Of a DNA stretch of 64,000 nucleotides, positions 19,479-28,912 are shown piece by piece. The notes under the pieces are model-generated. The model did no database searches, was not told the origin of the DNA, and saw nothing but the letters and a program-made list of their open reading frames with translations. Position 1 is the first letter of the stretch. Each line of letters begins with the position of its first letter. The DNA is from Nitrosococcus watsonii C-113 (lineage in GTDB: Bacteria > Pseudomonadota > Gammaproteobacteria > Nitrosococcales > Nitrosococcaceae): NCBI RefSeq assembly GCF_000143085.1, contig NC_014315.1:2944001-3008000 (forward strand), read 5' to 3'. Position numbers and translations under genes: made by a program.

Positions 19479-20555
19479 ATGCCTTTAGTTGCTAATTCTG
19501 ATTTACCCGCCTTTGAGCGGCTCAGGAAAGAGGGTGAAACCATCATTCCGAGGGATGTGGCACTGCACCAGGATATTCGCGAGATGCATATTGGTCTGCT
19601 TAATATGATGCCTGATGCTGCCCTGGCCGCAACCGAACGTCAGTTCTTTCGTCTCATTGGCGAAAGCAACCAGATTGCTCAATTTTACCTCCACCCCTTT
19701 ACTCTGACGGAAATTCAGCGAAGCCTAGAAGCCAACCACTATGTGGAACGTTACTACCAAACCTTTGAGCAGATTCAGGCGGAGGGACTCGACGCCCTGA
19801 TCATCACGGGTGCCAACATCACCCAACCCCAACTCTCGCTAGAGCCTTTCTGGGAACCACTCATTAAAGTCATTGGCTGGGCCTACGAAAACGTGACCTC
19901 TACCCTTTGTTCCTGTCTTGCCACCCATGCTGTGCTTGATTTCCGTTACGGCCAAAAACGGCGGCGATTATCCTCCAAGCGGTGGGGAGTATATTCCCAT
20001 CGGGTAGTCGACCGCTCCCATCCCCTGGTACGGGGGGTGAATACTCGTTTTGATGTTCCCCACTCTCGTTTCAACGAAATCAGCCGCGACCAATTTGAAG
20101 CAGCAGGGCTTCATGTCCTGGCGGAAAGTGAAAAGGGCGGAGCCCACTTAGCCGTAAGCGAGGATCTGTTTCGGATCGTGTTCTGCCAAGGACACCCGGA
20201 ATATGATAGTATCAGCCTGCTAAAAGAATATAAACGAGAAGTCCTGCGCTTTGCCGCTGGACAACGGGATCATTACCCTCCCTTTCCAGAGAATTATTTT
20301 TCCCCGAAAATCCAGGCTATATTAGAAGAGTACCAAGAACAGCTAATCATAGCTCAGGACAAGGATCTACCTCTCCCCCCATTACCAGAACATCTAATTG
20401 TCGACTACCTGGACAACACCTGGCACGATACTGCTGAAGCCATTATCAACAATTGGATGGGTAATGTTTATCAAATTACCCATAGTGACCGCAAGAAGCC
20501 CTTCATGGAAGATACCGATCCAAACGATCCCTTAGGATTGCGGCAGCCTGCTTAG
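19479..20555 (+). CDS. metA: Homoserine O-acyltransferase, MetA family
   Basis: Activates homoserine by transfer of succinyl (or acetyl) from CoA, the first committed step to methionine. 358 residues, longer than the E. coli enzyme because of a C-terminal tail. Motifs: MHIGLLNMMPDAAL, TGANITQPQLS, ENVTSTLCSCLATHAVLDFR with the likely nucleophile Cys146, and FCQGHPEYDSISLLKEYKRE with the active-site Glu. MetA-fold enzymes use either acyl-CoA, and specificity rests on one or two residues, so donor choice is not called. A sulfhydrylase gene (metY) that could use the product lies at 36.1-38.3 kb but is split. Confidence 0.9.
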   Translation: MPLVANSDLPAFERLRKEGETIIPRDVALHQDIREMHIGLLNMMPDAALAATERQFFRLIGESNQIAQFYLHPFTLTEIQRSLEANHYVERYYQTFEQIQAEGLDALIITGANITQPQLSLEPFWEPLIKVIGWAYENVTSTLCSCLATHAVLDFRYGQKRRRLSSKRWGVYSHRVVDRSHPLVRGVNTRFDVPHSRFNEISRDQFEAAGLHVLAESEKGGAHLAVSEDLFRIVFCQGHPEYDSISLLKEYKREVLRFAAGQRDHYPPFPENYFSPKIQAILEEYQEQLIIAQDKDLPLPPLPEHLIVDYLDNTWHDTAEAIINNWMGNVYQITHSDRKKPFMEDTDPNDPLGLRQPA

Positions 20556-20563
20556 GACAAAAC

Positions 20564-21511
20564 TCAGCTTCCTTGCCGATCCAGCCAAACGGCCAGCCCC
20601 TGGGCATTTAGGTTGATATCCATTCCCAGTAGGGTGTCGCGACGGCGGTCATCCTGGGGAAATCCGTGGGCATCCAGGCGAGTCCATAGGTAAGCACGTA
20701 GCCTACGCTTAATGGCCTCTAACGGATCTTCCTCCCCTTTACAATCCTTCGCCAAAGCAACGAAAGCATCAAGATCCCGATGTAAATCTTTAGCTAGTCT
20801 CTGAAGATCGGTAACCTGACTGTAATGAGTCAAGTAAATCCCTTCTGGTTCATATCCCATGAGACGTTCAATAGAAGCATGGGCCGCGTCCGGGTCAAAA
20901 TGAATGGGCGTAGTGGCGGGAAAAATAAACGCTCCCGCCAGCGTATCGAAATCCCGGTAGGAAATACCAAAGGTATCGCCAGCAAATATGCTCCGACTGT
21001 CCCGGTCAATAATACAGTAATGGTGCAAGGCATGCCCCGGGGTATGGATAAATTCCAAACGGCTTCCACCCAATTCTAGCCACGCTCCATCCTCCGGGGT
21101 AATAATGCGATCTGCCGGTATGGGAACCACCTCTCCATACAAACGCCTGAATATTTTGTCCCCATATACGGCTTTTGTTCCCGCAATGAGCTTCTGCGGA
21201 TCGATAAGGTGGGGCGCCCCGCGTGGATGCACGACCACCTGTGCGCGGGGAAGCCGCCGCACTAACTCACCCGCGCCGCCAGCATGGTCCAAGTGAATAT
21301 GAGTAAGCAATATGTAATCTATCTGTTGGGGGGTGATTTTCAGTGTTACCAGCGCGTCCATAAGCCGGGATACGGAAGGCGTGGGTCCAGTATCTATAAA
21401 GGCAGCCCGCCCCTGGTGAAGAACGAGATGGCTGGCATCCATTTTAGGACGCACAAAACCCGTATCAATGGCGGTAATGCCGCCAGGAAAGGAAATAATA
21501 TTCTCTTTCAC
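20564..21511 (-). CDS. Metallo-beta-lactamase-fold hydrolase
   Basis: Probable metal-dependent hydrolase of the glyoxalase II-like group. 315 residues, starting with GTG (21511). Zinc motif THIHLDHAGG (His71, His73, Asp75, His76), then HTPGHALHHYCIID and FAGDTFGISYRDFD give further ligands. A C-terminal helical part of about 90 residues (GYEPEGIYLTHYSQV onward) includes another His. Substrate unknown. Convergent with metA, nine bases apart. Confidence 0.88.
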   Translation of the reverse strand: MKENIISFPGGITAIDTGFVRPKMDASHLVLHQGRAAFIDTGPTPSVSRLMDALVTLKITPQQIDYILLTHIHLDHAGGAGELVRRLPRAQVVVHPRGAPHLIDPQKLIAGTKAVYGDKIFRRLYGEVVPIPADRIITPEDGAWLELGGSRLEFIHTPGHALHHYCIIDRDSRSIFAGDTFGISYRDFDTLAGAFIFPATTPIHFDPDAAHASIERLMGYEPEGIYLTHYSQVTDLQRLAKDLHRDLDAFVALAKDCKGEEDPLEAIKRRLRAYLWTRLDAHGFPQDDRRRDTLLGMDINLNAQGLAVWLDRQGS

Positions 21512-21576
21512 GGAGCTATTTCGGGAAGAGAAATAATGCCAAGCAAGAGATTATTCTCGCCAACATCCCACTATTG

Positions 21577-22302
21577 TTAATGCCCTGAGGCCAATTGCCA
21601 TTCGTGGGTAAGCCTTATAGCCTCTGCCATTTGCGAGGTATTCATATCCTTAGCAAGGGTATCCCTGATTTTCGCTGCATTTTTATCTCCTTGTTTTGCC
21701 GCCACGTTAAACCAAAAGTAAGCTTGTACATAATCCTTTGCTATTCCCTGGCCTTCGCTATACATTACCCCCAGATTATTCTGCGCTTCCACAATTCCCT
21801 GATTAGCTGCTTCCCGGTACCATTTAAGCGCCTCCTCCCTGTCCTGGGGAATGTCATTCCCATTATCATAGATAAAACCCAAATTAAACTGGGCCTCGGC
21901 ATCTCCCTCTGTCGCCGCTTTTTTAAACCAAGCAATAGCTTTTTCAATGTCTTGGGGTACCGACTTGCCTTGATAGTACATAATGCCCAGATTGAATTTG
22001 GCACTCACGTCAAGATGTTTACTAAACTTCTCAAACCATTTTTCAGCTGCTTCCGCATCCTTGGGTAAACCATAGCCATTGGCGTACATCAAACCCATAT
22101 AGAACTGTGCATTTTCATCGCCTTGTTCAGCAAGGGGCATAAATTCCCTAAGCGCGAGTTCATAGTCTTGGTTCTTATAGGCTTCCCTTCCGGCATCCAC
22201 ATCTGCTTGGACGACTTGAAAGAAGCCCAAAAGCAATATCGCTCCTATGAAGAGCCATGGACCGGTTTTGACTTGGCAATAGATTCCAGGGGTTTTATCC
22301 AT
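21577..22302 (-). CDS. Exported Sel1-repeat protein
   Basis: 241 residues: signal peptide (about 10-33, WLFIGAILLLGFFQVVQADV) followed by five or so Sel1-type repeats with the AxxGDxxAQFNLGxxY pattern (for example NAQFYMGLMYANGYGLPKDA, AQFNLGFIYDNGNDIPQDRE and AQNNLGVMYSEGQGIAKDYV). Such alpha/alpha solenoids bind partner proteins in the periplasm. No partner is evident. Co-oriented with the MBL gene about 65 bases downstream. Confidence 0.88.
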   Translation of the reverse strand: MDKTPGIYCQVKTGPWLFIGAILLLGFFQVVQADVDAGREAYKNQDYELALREFMPLAEQGDENAQFYMGLMYANGYGLPKDAEAAEKWFEKFSKHLDVSAKFNLGIMYYQGKSVPQDIEKAIAWFKKAATEGDAEAQFNLGFIYDNGNDIPQDREEALKWYREAANQGIVEAQNNLGVMYSEGQGIAKDYVQAYFWFNVAAKQGDKNAAKIRDTLAKDMNTSQMAEAIRLTHEWQLASGH

Positions 22303-22771
22303 TAATGGTGACTCCGTGCATAACCGTAGAGGTCAATGATGATAATAGTTAGTAAAAATAACCAATGAGAGCATTAGTCGGTCATCGAGTTCCATCGAAT
22401 TGCTAAAATTTTTCTCAAAGCCGCCAGCCCTATTCATGGAAATCCGTGGCGATAAGCTTGTTTCAACTCCAGCGTACAGTAATACCCTGCTACCCCATTA
22501 AATTCATCTTTAAGCTAGAGATCAAGCAAAAACAGACTAAAACCATACTACCAAGACCGGATTCGGCCCATGTTTACCTGCTGCTAGCAAGTTTGCTAAA
22601 AATTATCCGAAATAGGAGGGAATACCTATTATTAAGCGGAAATCCAAGGCAAGTATGAAAGAAAAAAGACTCTAGTATGGCTATCTTAAAGCGGGCCACA
22701 AAAGTACACCCATCGTATTTGATTCGGGACTTCCAACAGACAATGATGAGACAATTTATCTATTTAATCTT
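22303..22771. other. Spacer with no recognised gene
   Basis: No convincing gene. A plus-strand frame from about 22680 reads GYLKAGHKSTPIVFDSGLPT and continues into the small gene at 22772, but has no ATG and a stop directly before it; another frame at 22446-22658 lacks coding character. Confidence 0.4.
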
Positions 22772-23014
22772 ATGCGCGGAAAAATCCTAGAGTATCAGCG
22801 CCAGATTGTCGAGCCAAAATTGCAGGCATTAGACTCTAAACAGGCGACAATTACTCAGCAGCTTAAAGCGAGTTACCTCAAAGCCCGCCGTGATTTCAGG
22901 TCCAGGGGAAAGCGTATACTTTCCTTTCCTGCCCGTGATCTGCTAGGTGAAGAACAGGAAAGGAAAGAAGCGCCAGCAGAATTTACCGATCTTGTAGAAA
23001 TTGAGAGGGAATAA
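22772..23014 (+). CDS. Small charged helical protein, unknown, possibly truncated
   Basis: 80 residues, very rich in Lys/Arg/Glu/Gln, predicted largely helical (EYQRQIVEPKLQALDSKQAT, then LKARRDFRSRGKRILSFPAR). The coding-like frame extends about 30 codons further upstream without a start, which suggests a lost 5' end or a frameshift near 22700. There is no known family and no clear ribosome site at the ATG. It may be a remnant. Confidence 0.4.
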   Translation: MRGKILEYQRQIVEPKLQALDSKQATITQQLKASYLKARRDFRSRGKRILSFPARDLLGEEQERKEAPAEFTDLVEIERE

Positions 23015-23273
23015 TAGTTCATCAGCAACAAAAATTGTCTCGGAAAGAAGCTATAACTCCTATGGGCTTGTTGCTGCCAGTGGAACTCCGCCATGGCTGA
23101 TTTTTGACTTGTTCTTACAGCACTTCATCCACCTGGAGAACTCGCTTCTCTCAGCAAAACTGAAGCGGTTCTTGATAGCCAGCATTTCCGTGGAATCGAC
23201 CGCCCGCCAAGAAACTACCACTGACAATCCTATCTCCCACGGCTAAGGTTGAAACTAACGGTCCATCCTTCTA

Positions 23274-23489
23274 TCAAGTATAACCCAGCATAAATGCGCC
23301 CAAATATACTGTACTTGCTATGGTCAGCGTACCCCCCATAAATATGATCCAAGGAACTCGAGTACGAACCCCTAAGAAGCAGATTCCAATCCCCACCACA
23401 AGCGCATACACGGCCATGCCTACGATTACCCCTTCATCACCCGTCGGGGCACCTATATCTCCGGTTATAGCATCTTCGCGATAGCGCAT
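23274..23489 (-). CDS. Small two-helix membrane protein
   Basis: 71 residues from ATG 23489, which has AGGAG seven bases upstream; an open frame reaches back to 23579. The N-terminus is acidic (MRYREDAITGDIGAPTGDEG), then two membrane helices: VIVGMAVYALVVGIGICFLG and IIFMGGTLTIASTVYLGAFM. Family not recognised. It ends about 255 bases after the small gene at 22772, which is convergent. Confidence 0.7.
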   Translation of the reverse strand: MRYREDAITGDIGAPTGDEGVIVGMAVYALVVGIGICFLGVRTRVPWIIFMGGTLTIASTVYLGAFMLGYT

Positions 23490-23621
23490 GGAAAGCTCCT
23501 CCAAATTATTTAAAAAAGAGAAAACATGATATTGATATACATCTTTACGCATCCTAACCAATGGGAGTATCCAATTCAATAATATTATGCCATCTGATCA
23601 TAATTTGCGGTAAGAAAGCAG

Positions 23622-25841
23622 CTAACACCCCCCTAACCGTTCAGCCTCACGACGTACAGTCTCATTGCCAAAGTGCAGCACTAGGGGGCGCAGGGCCCGG
23701 CGCAAGGCTTCAATCACCTGGGCTCGGCCTGAAAGCTCTAGGACTGCGGCCGCTTCTCCCCAACTCCTTTTCTGGAGTACTTTGACAATTAACGCATTCC
23801 TCTCCTCCTCCCCCAAAAGCCTTTCGCTCTCAGGGACCGCAAGTGCCCCGCAAACCAACTTCCAAATAGGCGCAATACACACCTCATACACACGCCAGCC
23901 AAAGGCAAAAGCCAGCACATCACACCAGTCCTGGCGATCCAAGGGTAGTGAACTGGTCCGGCCCCCGCAGCGCAGAAAGCAAGCCGCAAGGCGGGGTTCT
24001 AGCTCCCGGAGGGGATCTGAAAGCTGGTGGGGCAGATGCGCCTGGAAGCGATGATGGGCTACTTTCACTAACGCCTGACCCGAATTTAACAACGGATAAA
24101 GAACAAGAACGGAGTGGGCGCCACTGGTAGCACCCCGTTTTACACTGAGGCGTACTGGCAGAAAATCCAGCCGTTCCCAAAAACGCAGTAACTCCTCGGT
24201 AACGCCAAAACTACTTCCTAAATAATCGAGCTCTTTAGTTTTTAACTCCTTAATAAGCGCCCCCACCAGCTGGCTCCCTAAGCCTTGGCTTTGTACAGCG
24301 GGATGGACGGCAATACGCATTATCCGGGCACACCGCAACCTGGGCGCTTGCACTAATCCCATGTGGGCCGCCAAGGATTCCGGAAGCAAATGCCCATGGG
24401 GGCGGATACGCCCTTCCCATACCCCTCTTGCTGTTTCCTCATCAAATCCTCCCTCCAAAGCCAGCAGGGCCGTGGCCACTACATGTCCCCGATAGCGCAT
24501 TGCGTACACCAGCAGATTAGGGCCATCAAGCAAATGGCGAAGGTCGTAAGGCCGGGTCTGATAATGGGCTAGCACCAGTAAACCGAAAAGTTGGGAAAGG
24601 GTAGCCTCATCCTTCACCAGGACTTCCCGGTCCAGTTGTTCCACCAAAGTATTTTCAGGACGCGCCAGCGCAACCGCCGCAGCAGGCGCGGCCTTGGCAT
24701 TTAGCAGCAGCGCTTGAAAGACGAAATGCTCCAGGGGATCGCCGCTTCCCCAACGGATAGGAGTCTCTAACCGCAATGCCCTCCATCCGCGGGTCCGTTC
24801 GTCCAACACCTTATGGAAGCGAAGGGCAAATCCCCGCCCGGTCCCTTCATAACCATGCATAGTGGTGGCAAACGCAATACGCGGGTAATGCTGGAGCAAC
24901 TGTTCCAGCAAGGGAGCGGAAAGAGCAGCCGCCTCATCCACCAACAATAGGTCCGCAGGCTGGGGAGCGCGAATAAGCGCATCGGGGGCGGCAAATTCCA
25001 GACGCGCCCCATGGAGAGTCAGCACCGTTCTGGAAACACTGGCTTGGGGCAATAGGCGTTGGGCATGCTGGAACAAGGACGTCACCGTATCCAGCCGCGG
25101 CCCTGTTACGATGATACGCTTGATTCCCCGCCGCAACAACCGCGCTGCTCCAATTCCCAAGGCCGCTGACTTGCCTCGGCCACGGTCCGAGGTTAACACC
25201 ACGGGCCGCCGCCGCTGTCCCGTCATCACTTTTACGATAGCCTCCACTGCTCGGCGCTGATCCGCCGTGCGACATTCCCCATCCCCTCCTTTATCAGCCA
25301 TGGATTTATCGTTAATTCCGGTATTAGCTGAAGTAACTTGCTGGACTTTAGGGAACGCTTTTGCTTGCTCTACAAGCACCATCCCTTCCGCTTTGCGGAT
25401 GAGCCGTACCAGTCGTTCAATAAAACGGCCGGTAACATCGGTCATTCGATAGGGAAACGTCACAATACGGGCATGCTCGGGATCAGGAAAAGCGGGCCAT
25501 GCCGCCAGGGGCGGAGTGAGCAAAAATAGGAGCCCGCCGCCCCGGATAGCGCCGGTGATAATGCCAAAGGCATCCAAATCAAAACCGCTGTGAGCATTAA
25601 ATACGAGGGCATCCACTTCTTGCCCCAGAAACTGATGCGCTTTAGCTGCCTCCAACTTCCATGCGTTTTCAGGGGCAGAAGCAGAAATCCACGGAACCCG
25701 CTCCAACAAAGCACCTTCCAAACTTGCTTGGGCGGCTTGCAGGCACCAATTTTGATCTCCCGAAAACACTAAAGCCCGCCGCTGGTAACTCGCCTTAGCC
25801 GCAGCTACCAAAGCGGCGGTTATTTTTCTGAAATTATCCAA
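23622..25841 (-). CDS. tmcA: tRNA(Met) cytidine acetyltransferase TmcA
   Basis: Uses ATP and acetyl-CoA to form N4-acetylcytidine at the wobble base of elongator tRNA(Met). 739 residues, slightly longer than the E. coli protein. Order: N-terminal domain (1-180), RecA-like helicase domain with Walker A TSDRGRGKSAALG (about 215-227) and Walker B ADLLLVDEAAALSAPLLEQL, GNAT acetyltransferase domain with IMRIAVHPAVQSQGLGSQLV, then the tRNA-binding C-terminal domain. Upstream, 57 bases away, is a tiny membrane-protein gene on the same strand. Confidence 0.95.
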   Translation of the reverse strand: MDNFRKITAALVAAAKASYQRRALVFSGDQNWCLQAAQASLEGALLERVPWISASAPENAWKLEAAKAHQFLGQEVDALVFNAHSGFDLDAFGIITGAIRGGGLLFLLTPPLAAWPAFPDPEHARIVTFPYRMTDVTGRFIERLVRLIRKAEGMVLVEQAKAFPKVQQVTSANTGINDKSMADKGGDGECRTADQRRAVEAIVKVMTGQRRRPVVLTSDRGRGKSAALGIGAARLLRRGIKRIIVTGPRLDTVTSLFQHAQRLLPQASVSRTVLTLHGARLEFAAPDALIRAPQPADLLLVDEAAALSAPLLEQLLQHYPRIAFATTMHGYEGTGRGFALRFHKVLDERTRGWRALRLETPIRWGSGDPLEHFVFQALLLNAKAAPAAAVALARPENTLVEQLDREVLVKDEATLSQLFGLLVLAHYQTRPYDLRHLLDGPNLLVYAMRYRGHVVATALLALEGGFDEETARGVWEGRIRPHGHLLPESLAAHMGLVQAPRLRCARIMRIAVHPAVQSQGLGSQLVGALIKELKTKELDYLGSSFGVTEELLRFWERLDFLPVRLSVKRGATSGAHSVLVLYPLLNSGQALVKVAHHRFQAHLPHQLSDPLRELEPRLAACFLRCGGRTSSLPLDRQDWCDVLAFAFGWRVYEVCIAPIWKLVCGALAVPESERLLGEEERNALIVKVLQKRSWGEAAAVLELSGRAQVIEALRRALRPLVLHFGNETVRREAERLGGC

Positions 25842-25898
25842 AATTTAAAAAGAGAAATAAGCCAGTATACGGCTAGTAACCAAATGGGATTAGAAGCC

Positions 25899-26057
25899 TT
25901 ACAGCTGAGACGCCTGGGTCACCAAATAAATTACAAACACCACTACGACGAGCAGAATACCCCAGGTTAAGGACACAATAAACCGGCTCATTGGCTCTAA
26001 TAATCGATCTGAGAGGGACTTTTTCTGCTTTTTATTTTCTTTCTTGGATTGAGCCAT
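25899..26057 (-). CDS. 52-residue membrane protein
   Basis: A very basic, Lys/Gln-rich head (MAQSKKENKKQKKSLSDRLL) followed by one strongly hydrophobic helix (VSLTWGILLVVVVFVIYLVT) and stop. Signs of a real gene are the clean charge/hydrophobic pattern, the ATG at 26057 and its place directly upstream of tmcA on the same strand; it is divergent from the aconitase gene. Positive-inside orientation would put the head in the cytoplasm. No family is recognised. Confidence 0.6.
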   Translation of the reverse strand: MAQSKKENKKQKKSLSDRLLEPMSRFIVSLTWGILLVVVVFVIYLVTQASQL

Positions 26058-26158
26058 CTCGCTGGGTGATTCTCCTATGCCGTCGCCAAAACGTGTTTCT
26101 ATGTCTTCTTATGCTAAGCTTTTTAAGAAGTCAAATAAAATTGAATAGGCTCACAAGC

Positions 26159-28093
26159 ATGGCTCAAAACGTCACCCAAAAACTGATTACAGATCACCTA
26201 ATTTCCGGTGAGATGGAAGCCGGTACGGAAATCGCTTTGCGTATCGATCAAACCTTAACTCAGGATGCCACTGGCACTCTCGTGATGCTGGAATTCGAGG
26301 CCATGGGAATTCCCCAGGTCAAAACCGAATGCTCTGTTCAATACGTTGACCATAACCTTATTCAGGAAGACTTTAAAAATCCGGATGACCATCTGTTCCT
26401 ACGCAGCGCCTGCAAAAAATTCGGCCTCTGGTACAGTCGCCCAGGCAATGGGGTCAGCCATCCCGTGCATATGGAGCGCTTTGGCATTCCAGGCAAAACC
26501 TTGTTAGGCTCGGATAGCCATACGCCCGCTGCGGGCTCGCTAGGAATGCTGGCCATAGGCGCTGGCGGGTTGGAAGTAGCCATGGCCATGGCGGGCGAGC
26601 CACTTTACACTAAAATGCCCAAAGTGTGGGGTGTCAAACTGACAGGCCAACTTCCCCCTTGGGTGAGTGCCAAGGACGTTATTTTAGAGATGCTGCGCCG
26701 GCACGACGTGAATGGAGGCGTAGGCAAAATTATTGAATACTATGGACCGGGCCTGGCGAATCTGACCGCCATGGACCGACACGTTATCGCCAATATGGGG
26801 GCTGAACTGGGCGCGACGACCACCGTCTTTCCCGCCGATGGCGCAGTAAAAGCGTTTCTTGAGACTCAACAGCGGGGAGATGCCTGGAGAGAACTGCTGG
26901 CGGATCAGGACGCCAAATACGATGAGTATGAAGAAATCAACCTATCCGAACTGGAACCCCTCATTGCCCTTCCCAGCAGTCCGGGCAAGGTAGTGCCTGT
27001 ACGGGAAGTGGCTGGCCGGGAAATTTACCAGACTTATATCGGCTCATCCGCTAATCCTGGCCTGCGGGACTTCGCCATAGGCGCATTGATCGTCGATGGC
27101 AAGCAAGTCCATGATCGGGTGTCCTTCGATATTAACCCTACCTCGCGGCAAATCCTGGAAAACTTGATCTCTCTAGGACTACTGGAAAAGCTCATCCGGG
27201 CCGGGGCGCGCCTGCATCAAGCCGGCTGCAATGGCTGTATTGGCATGGGGCAAGCGCCGGCCACCGGGCGCATCAGCCTGCGCACCGTCCCCCGAAATTT
27301 CCCAGGGCGCTCGGGCACCAAGGAAGACCAAGTCTATCTATGCAGCCCGGAGACGGCCGCAGCTTCGGCCTTAACCGGGAAAATTGCCGATCCGCGCACC
27401 CTAGACATGGACTATCCCCACTTCCAGGAACCGAAATCCATTCTCATCAACACCAGCATGCTTTCTCCCCCGGCTAAAAAGGAAGAAGAGATCGCACTGG
27501 AGAAAGGGCCTAACATCAAGCCTCTGCCCCCTTTCGAGCCGCTCCCCGATAATTTTGAGGGACCGGTGCTGTTAAAGGTGGGCGACGATATTTCCACGGA
27601 TGGAATTATGCCCGCTGGGGCCAGGGTGCTGCCTTACCGCAGTAATATCCCGGAGATCAGCAAATTCGTCTTTGAGCCTATCGACGAAACTTACTACCAG
27701 CGAGCCATGGACCACCAACAACAAGGCTCCTTGATAGTAGGAGGAGAGAATTACGGTCAAGGATCAAGTCGGGAACATGCTGCCCTGGCCCCACGCTACC
27801 TGGGCCTAAAGGCGGTCCTTGCCAAAAGTTTTGCCCGGATTCACTGGCAGAATTTGGTCAACTTCGGTATCTTGCCCTTAACCTTTGTCAAGCTGGATGA
27901 CTGGGAACGCATTGAGCAGGACGAGGTGCTCTACCTTGCCGATGTTCGCAACGCCATCCAAAAGGGAAAGAAACTCACGGTCCACAATAAAACCAAACAA
28001 GAGGATTACGAACTGGAACACTCGCTCAGTCCCCGGCAGGTGGAGATGATCCTAGAAGGCAGCCTTATTAATGTGATCCGCAAAAAGCAGTGA
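26159..28093 (+). CDS. acn: Aconitate hydratase, Aquifex-type
   Basis: Interconverts citrate and isocitrate in the TCA cycle using a [4Fe-4S] cluster. 644 residues, the shorter bacterial form distinct from AcnA and AcnB. Motifs: LLGSDSHTPAAGSLGMLAIG, GADGVG-type region near 220, SFDINPTSRQILENLI, two cluster cysteines in AGCNGCIGMGQAP (about 355-360), and the swivel domain VGGENYGQGSSREHAALAPR. The usual third ligand motif GSCTN reads GSSANPG (about residue 295), with Ser in place of Cys. The ATG at 26159 is preferred; an open frame extends back over the divergent small gene. Confidence 0.92.
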   Translation: MAQNVTQKLITDHLISGEMEAGTEIALRIDQTLTQDATGTLVMLEFEAMGIPQVKTECSVQYVDHNLIQEDFKNPDDHLFLRSACKKFGLWYSRPGNGVSHPVHMERFGIPGKTLLGSDSHTPAAGSLGMLAIGAGGLEVAMAMAGEPLYTKMPKVWGVKLTGQLPPWVSAKDVILEMLRRHDVNGGVGKIIEYYGPGLANLTAMDRHVIANMGAELGATTTVFPADGAVKAFLETQQRGDAWRELLADQDAKYDEYEEINLSELEPLIALPSSPGKVVPVREVAGREIYQTYIGSSANPGLRDFAIGALIVDGKQVHDRVSFDINPTSRQILENLISLGLLEKLIRAGARLHQAGCNGCIGMGQAPATGRISLRTVPRNFPGRSGTKEDQVYLCSPETAAASALTGKIADPRTLDMDYPHFQEPKSILINTSMLSPPAKKEEEIALEKGPNIKPLPPFEPLPDNFEGPVLLKVGDDISTDGIMPAGARVLPYRSNIPEISKFVFEPIDETYYQRAMDHQQQGSLIVGGENYGQGSSREHAALAPRYLGLKAVLAKSFARIHWQNLVNFGILPLTFVKLDDWERIEQDEVLYLADVRNAIQKGKKLTVHNKTKQEDYELEHSLSPRQVEMILEGSLINVIRKKQ

Positions 28094-28276
28094 AGCAATC
28101 TTCAAAATGCTTTCCCCTAGAGCCTTCACGAATGGTACCCATGATTAAGTGACCTTACGCTAATACCCGCATAGCTTCGAAGATATACAAGAGGAATTCG
28201 CTTTGCTCGAAATAGCGCGCTCCCAGCAGAGGCGCTATACCTCCCTGTACGCCTTCCAAGGTCTAGGAAAAATTCC

Positions 28277-28906
28277 ATGAACTTTCAACCCAGCCCTTTA
28301 CAGGCACTAATCTTATGGCGGCTACTGACGAGCGAAGGGCAAGCCTACCTGGCCGATATCCGTCCCAAACCCAAGCGGCGCGATCGGAAAGCTCTGCTAG
28401 AGGCGAAATTTATCGAAGAACAATGGCGGCGCAAACCCCAAGGCAGCCGGGCGATCCATGTCCAACTTACCGATAGGGCCTGGGCTTGGGCCGGAGAGCA
28501 TATGGATGCTAGAATCTCCCATCGCTCCCCGGCGGCAGGCCCTATCCTCCAGAGCTTGCTTGCCCGCTTGCAACCCGTCTTGAAAAGTCGGCACATCACC
28601 CTGGCGGAAATTTTTAGCTCAGCTCAACTAGCTCCCCCGGGTGAAAATTTGGAGCAACAGCTACGGCAAGCCTATTTTCATCTCTCCGGCCGCCAAGGGA
28701 ACAGCCGGGTTCGGCTTGCCCAACTGCGGCGGCAGCTAGAAGCGATTCCTCGCTCTAGGCTGGATGAATTATTGCTGACATTACAGCGGGAAGGAAAACT
28801 AATACTGTCTCCCCTTGATGATTCCCGGGAAATTTCACCGGATGACCAAAAAGCAGCCCTAAGTGTCGCTGGATTTAAGCGGCATCTTGTGTACATGCAA
28901 AAGTAA
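28277..28906 (+). CDS. Winged-helix-like protein paired with a two-headed ATPase
   Basis: 209 residues, soluble. The N-terminal half (LQALILWRLLTSEGQAYLAD ... LLEAKFIEEQWRRKPQGSRA ... VQLTDRAWAWAGEHM) looks like a winged helix with the usual 'beta wing then Lys/Arg' pattern. The C-terminal half (VRLAQLRRQLEAIPRSRLDE, LLLTLQREGKLILSPLDDS, then AALSVAGFKRHLVYM) looks like a second winged helix of the kind seen in several large-ATPase cassettes. No named family was recognised. Its stop is six bases before the ATPase start, so the two are translationally coupled and probably act together. Domain calls are from pattern only. Confidence 0.8.
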   Translation: MNFQPSPLQALILWRLLTSEGQAYLADIRPKPKRRDRKALLEAKFIEEQWRRKPQGSRAIHVQLTDRAWAWAGEHMDARISHRSPAAGPILQSLLARLQPVLKSRHITLAEIFSSAQLAPPGENLEQQLRQAYFHLSGRQGNSRVRLAQLRRQLEAIPRSRLDELLLTLQREGKLILSPLDDSREISPDDQKAALSVAGFKRHLVYMQK

Positions 28907-28912
28907 CCAACC

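Noticed and set aside
22446-22658. 70-codon open frame after the Sel1 gene
   Set aside because: No start signal or family; codons look random.
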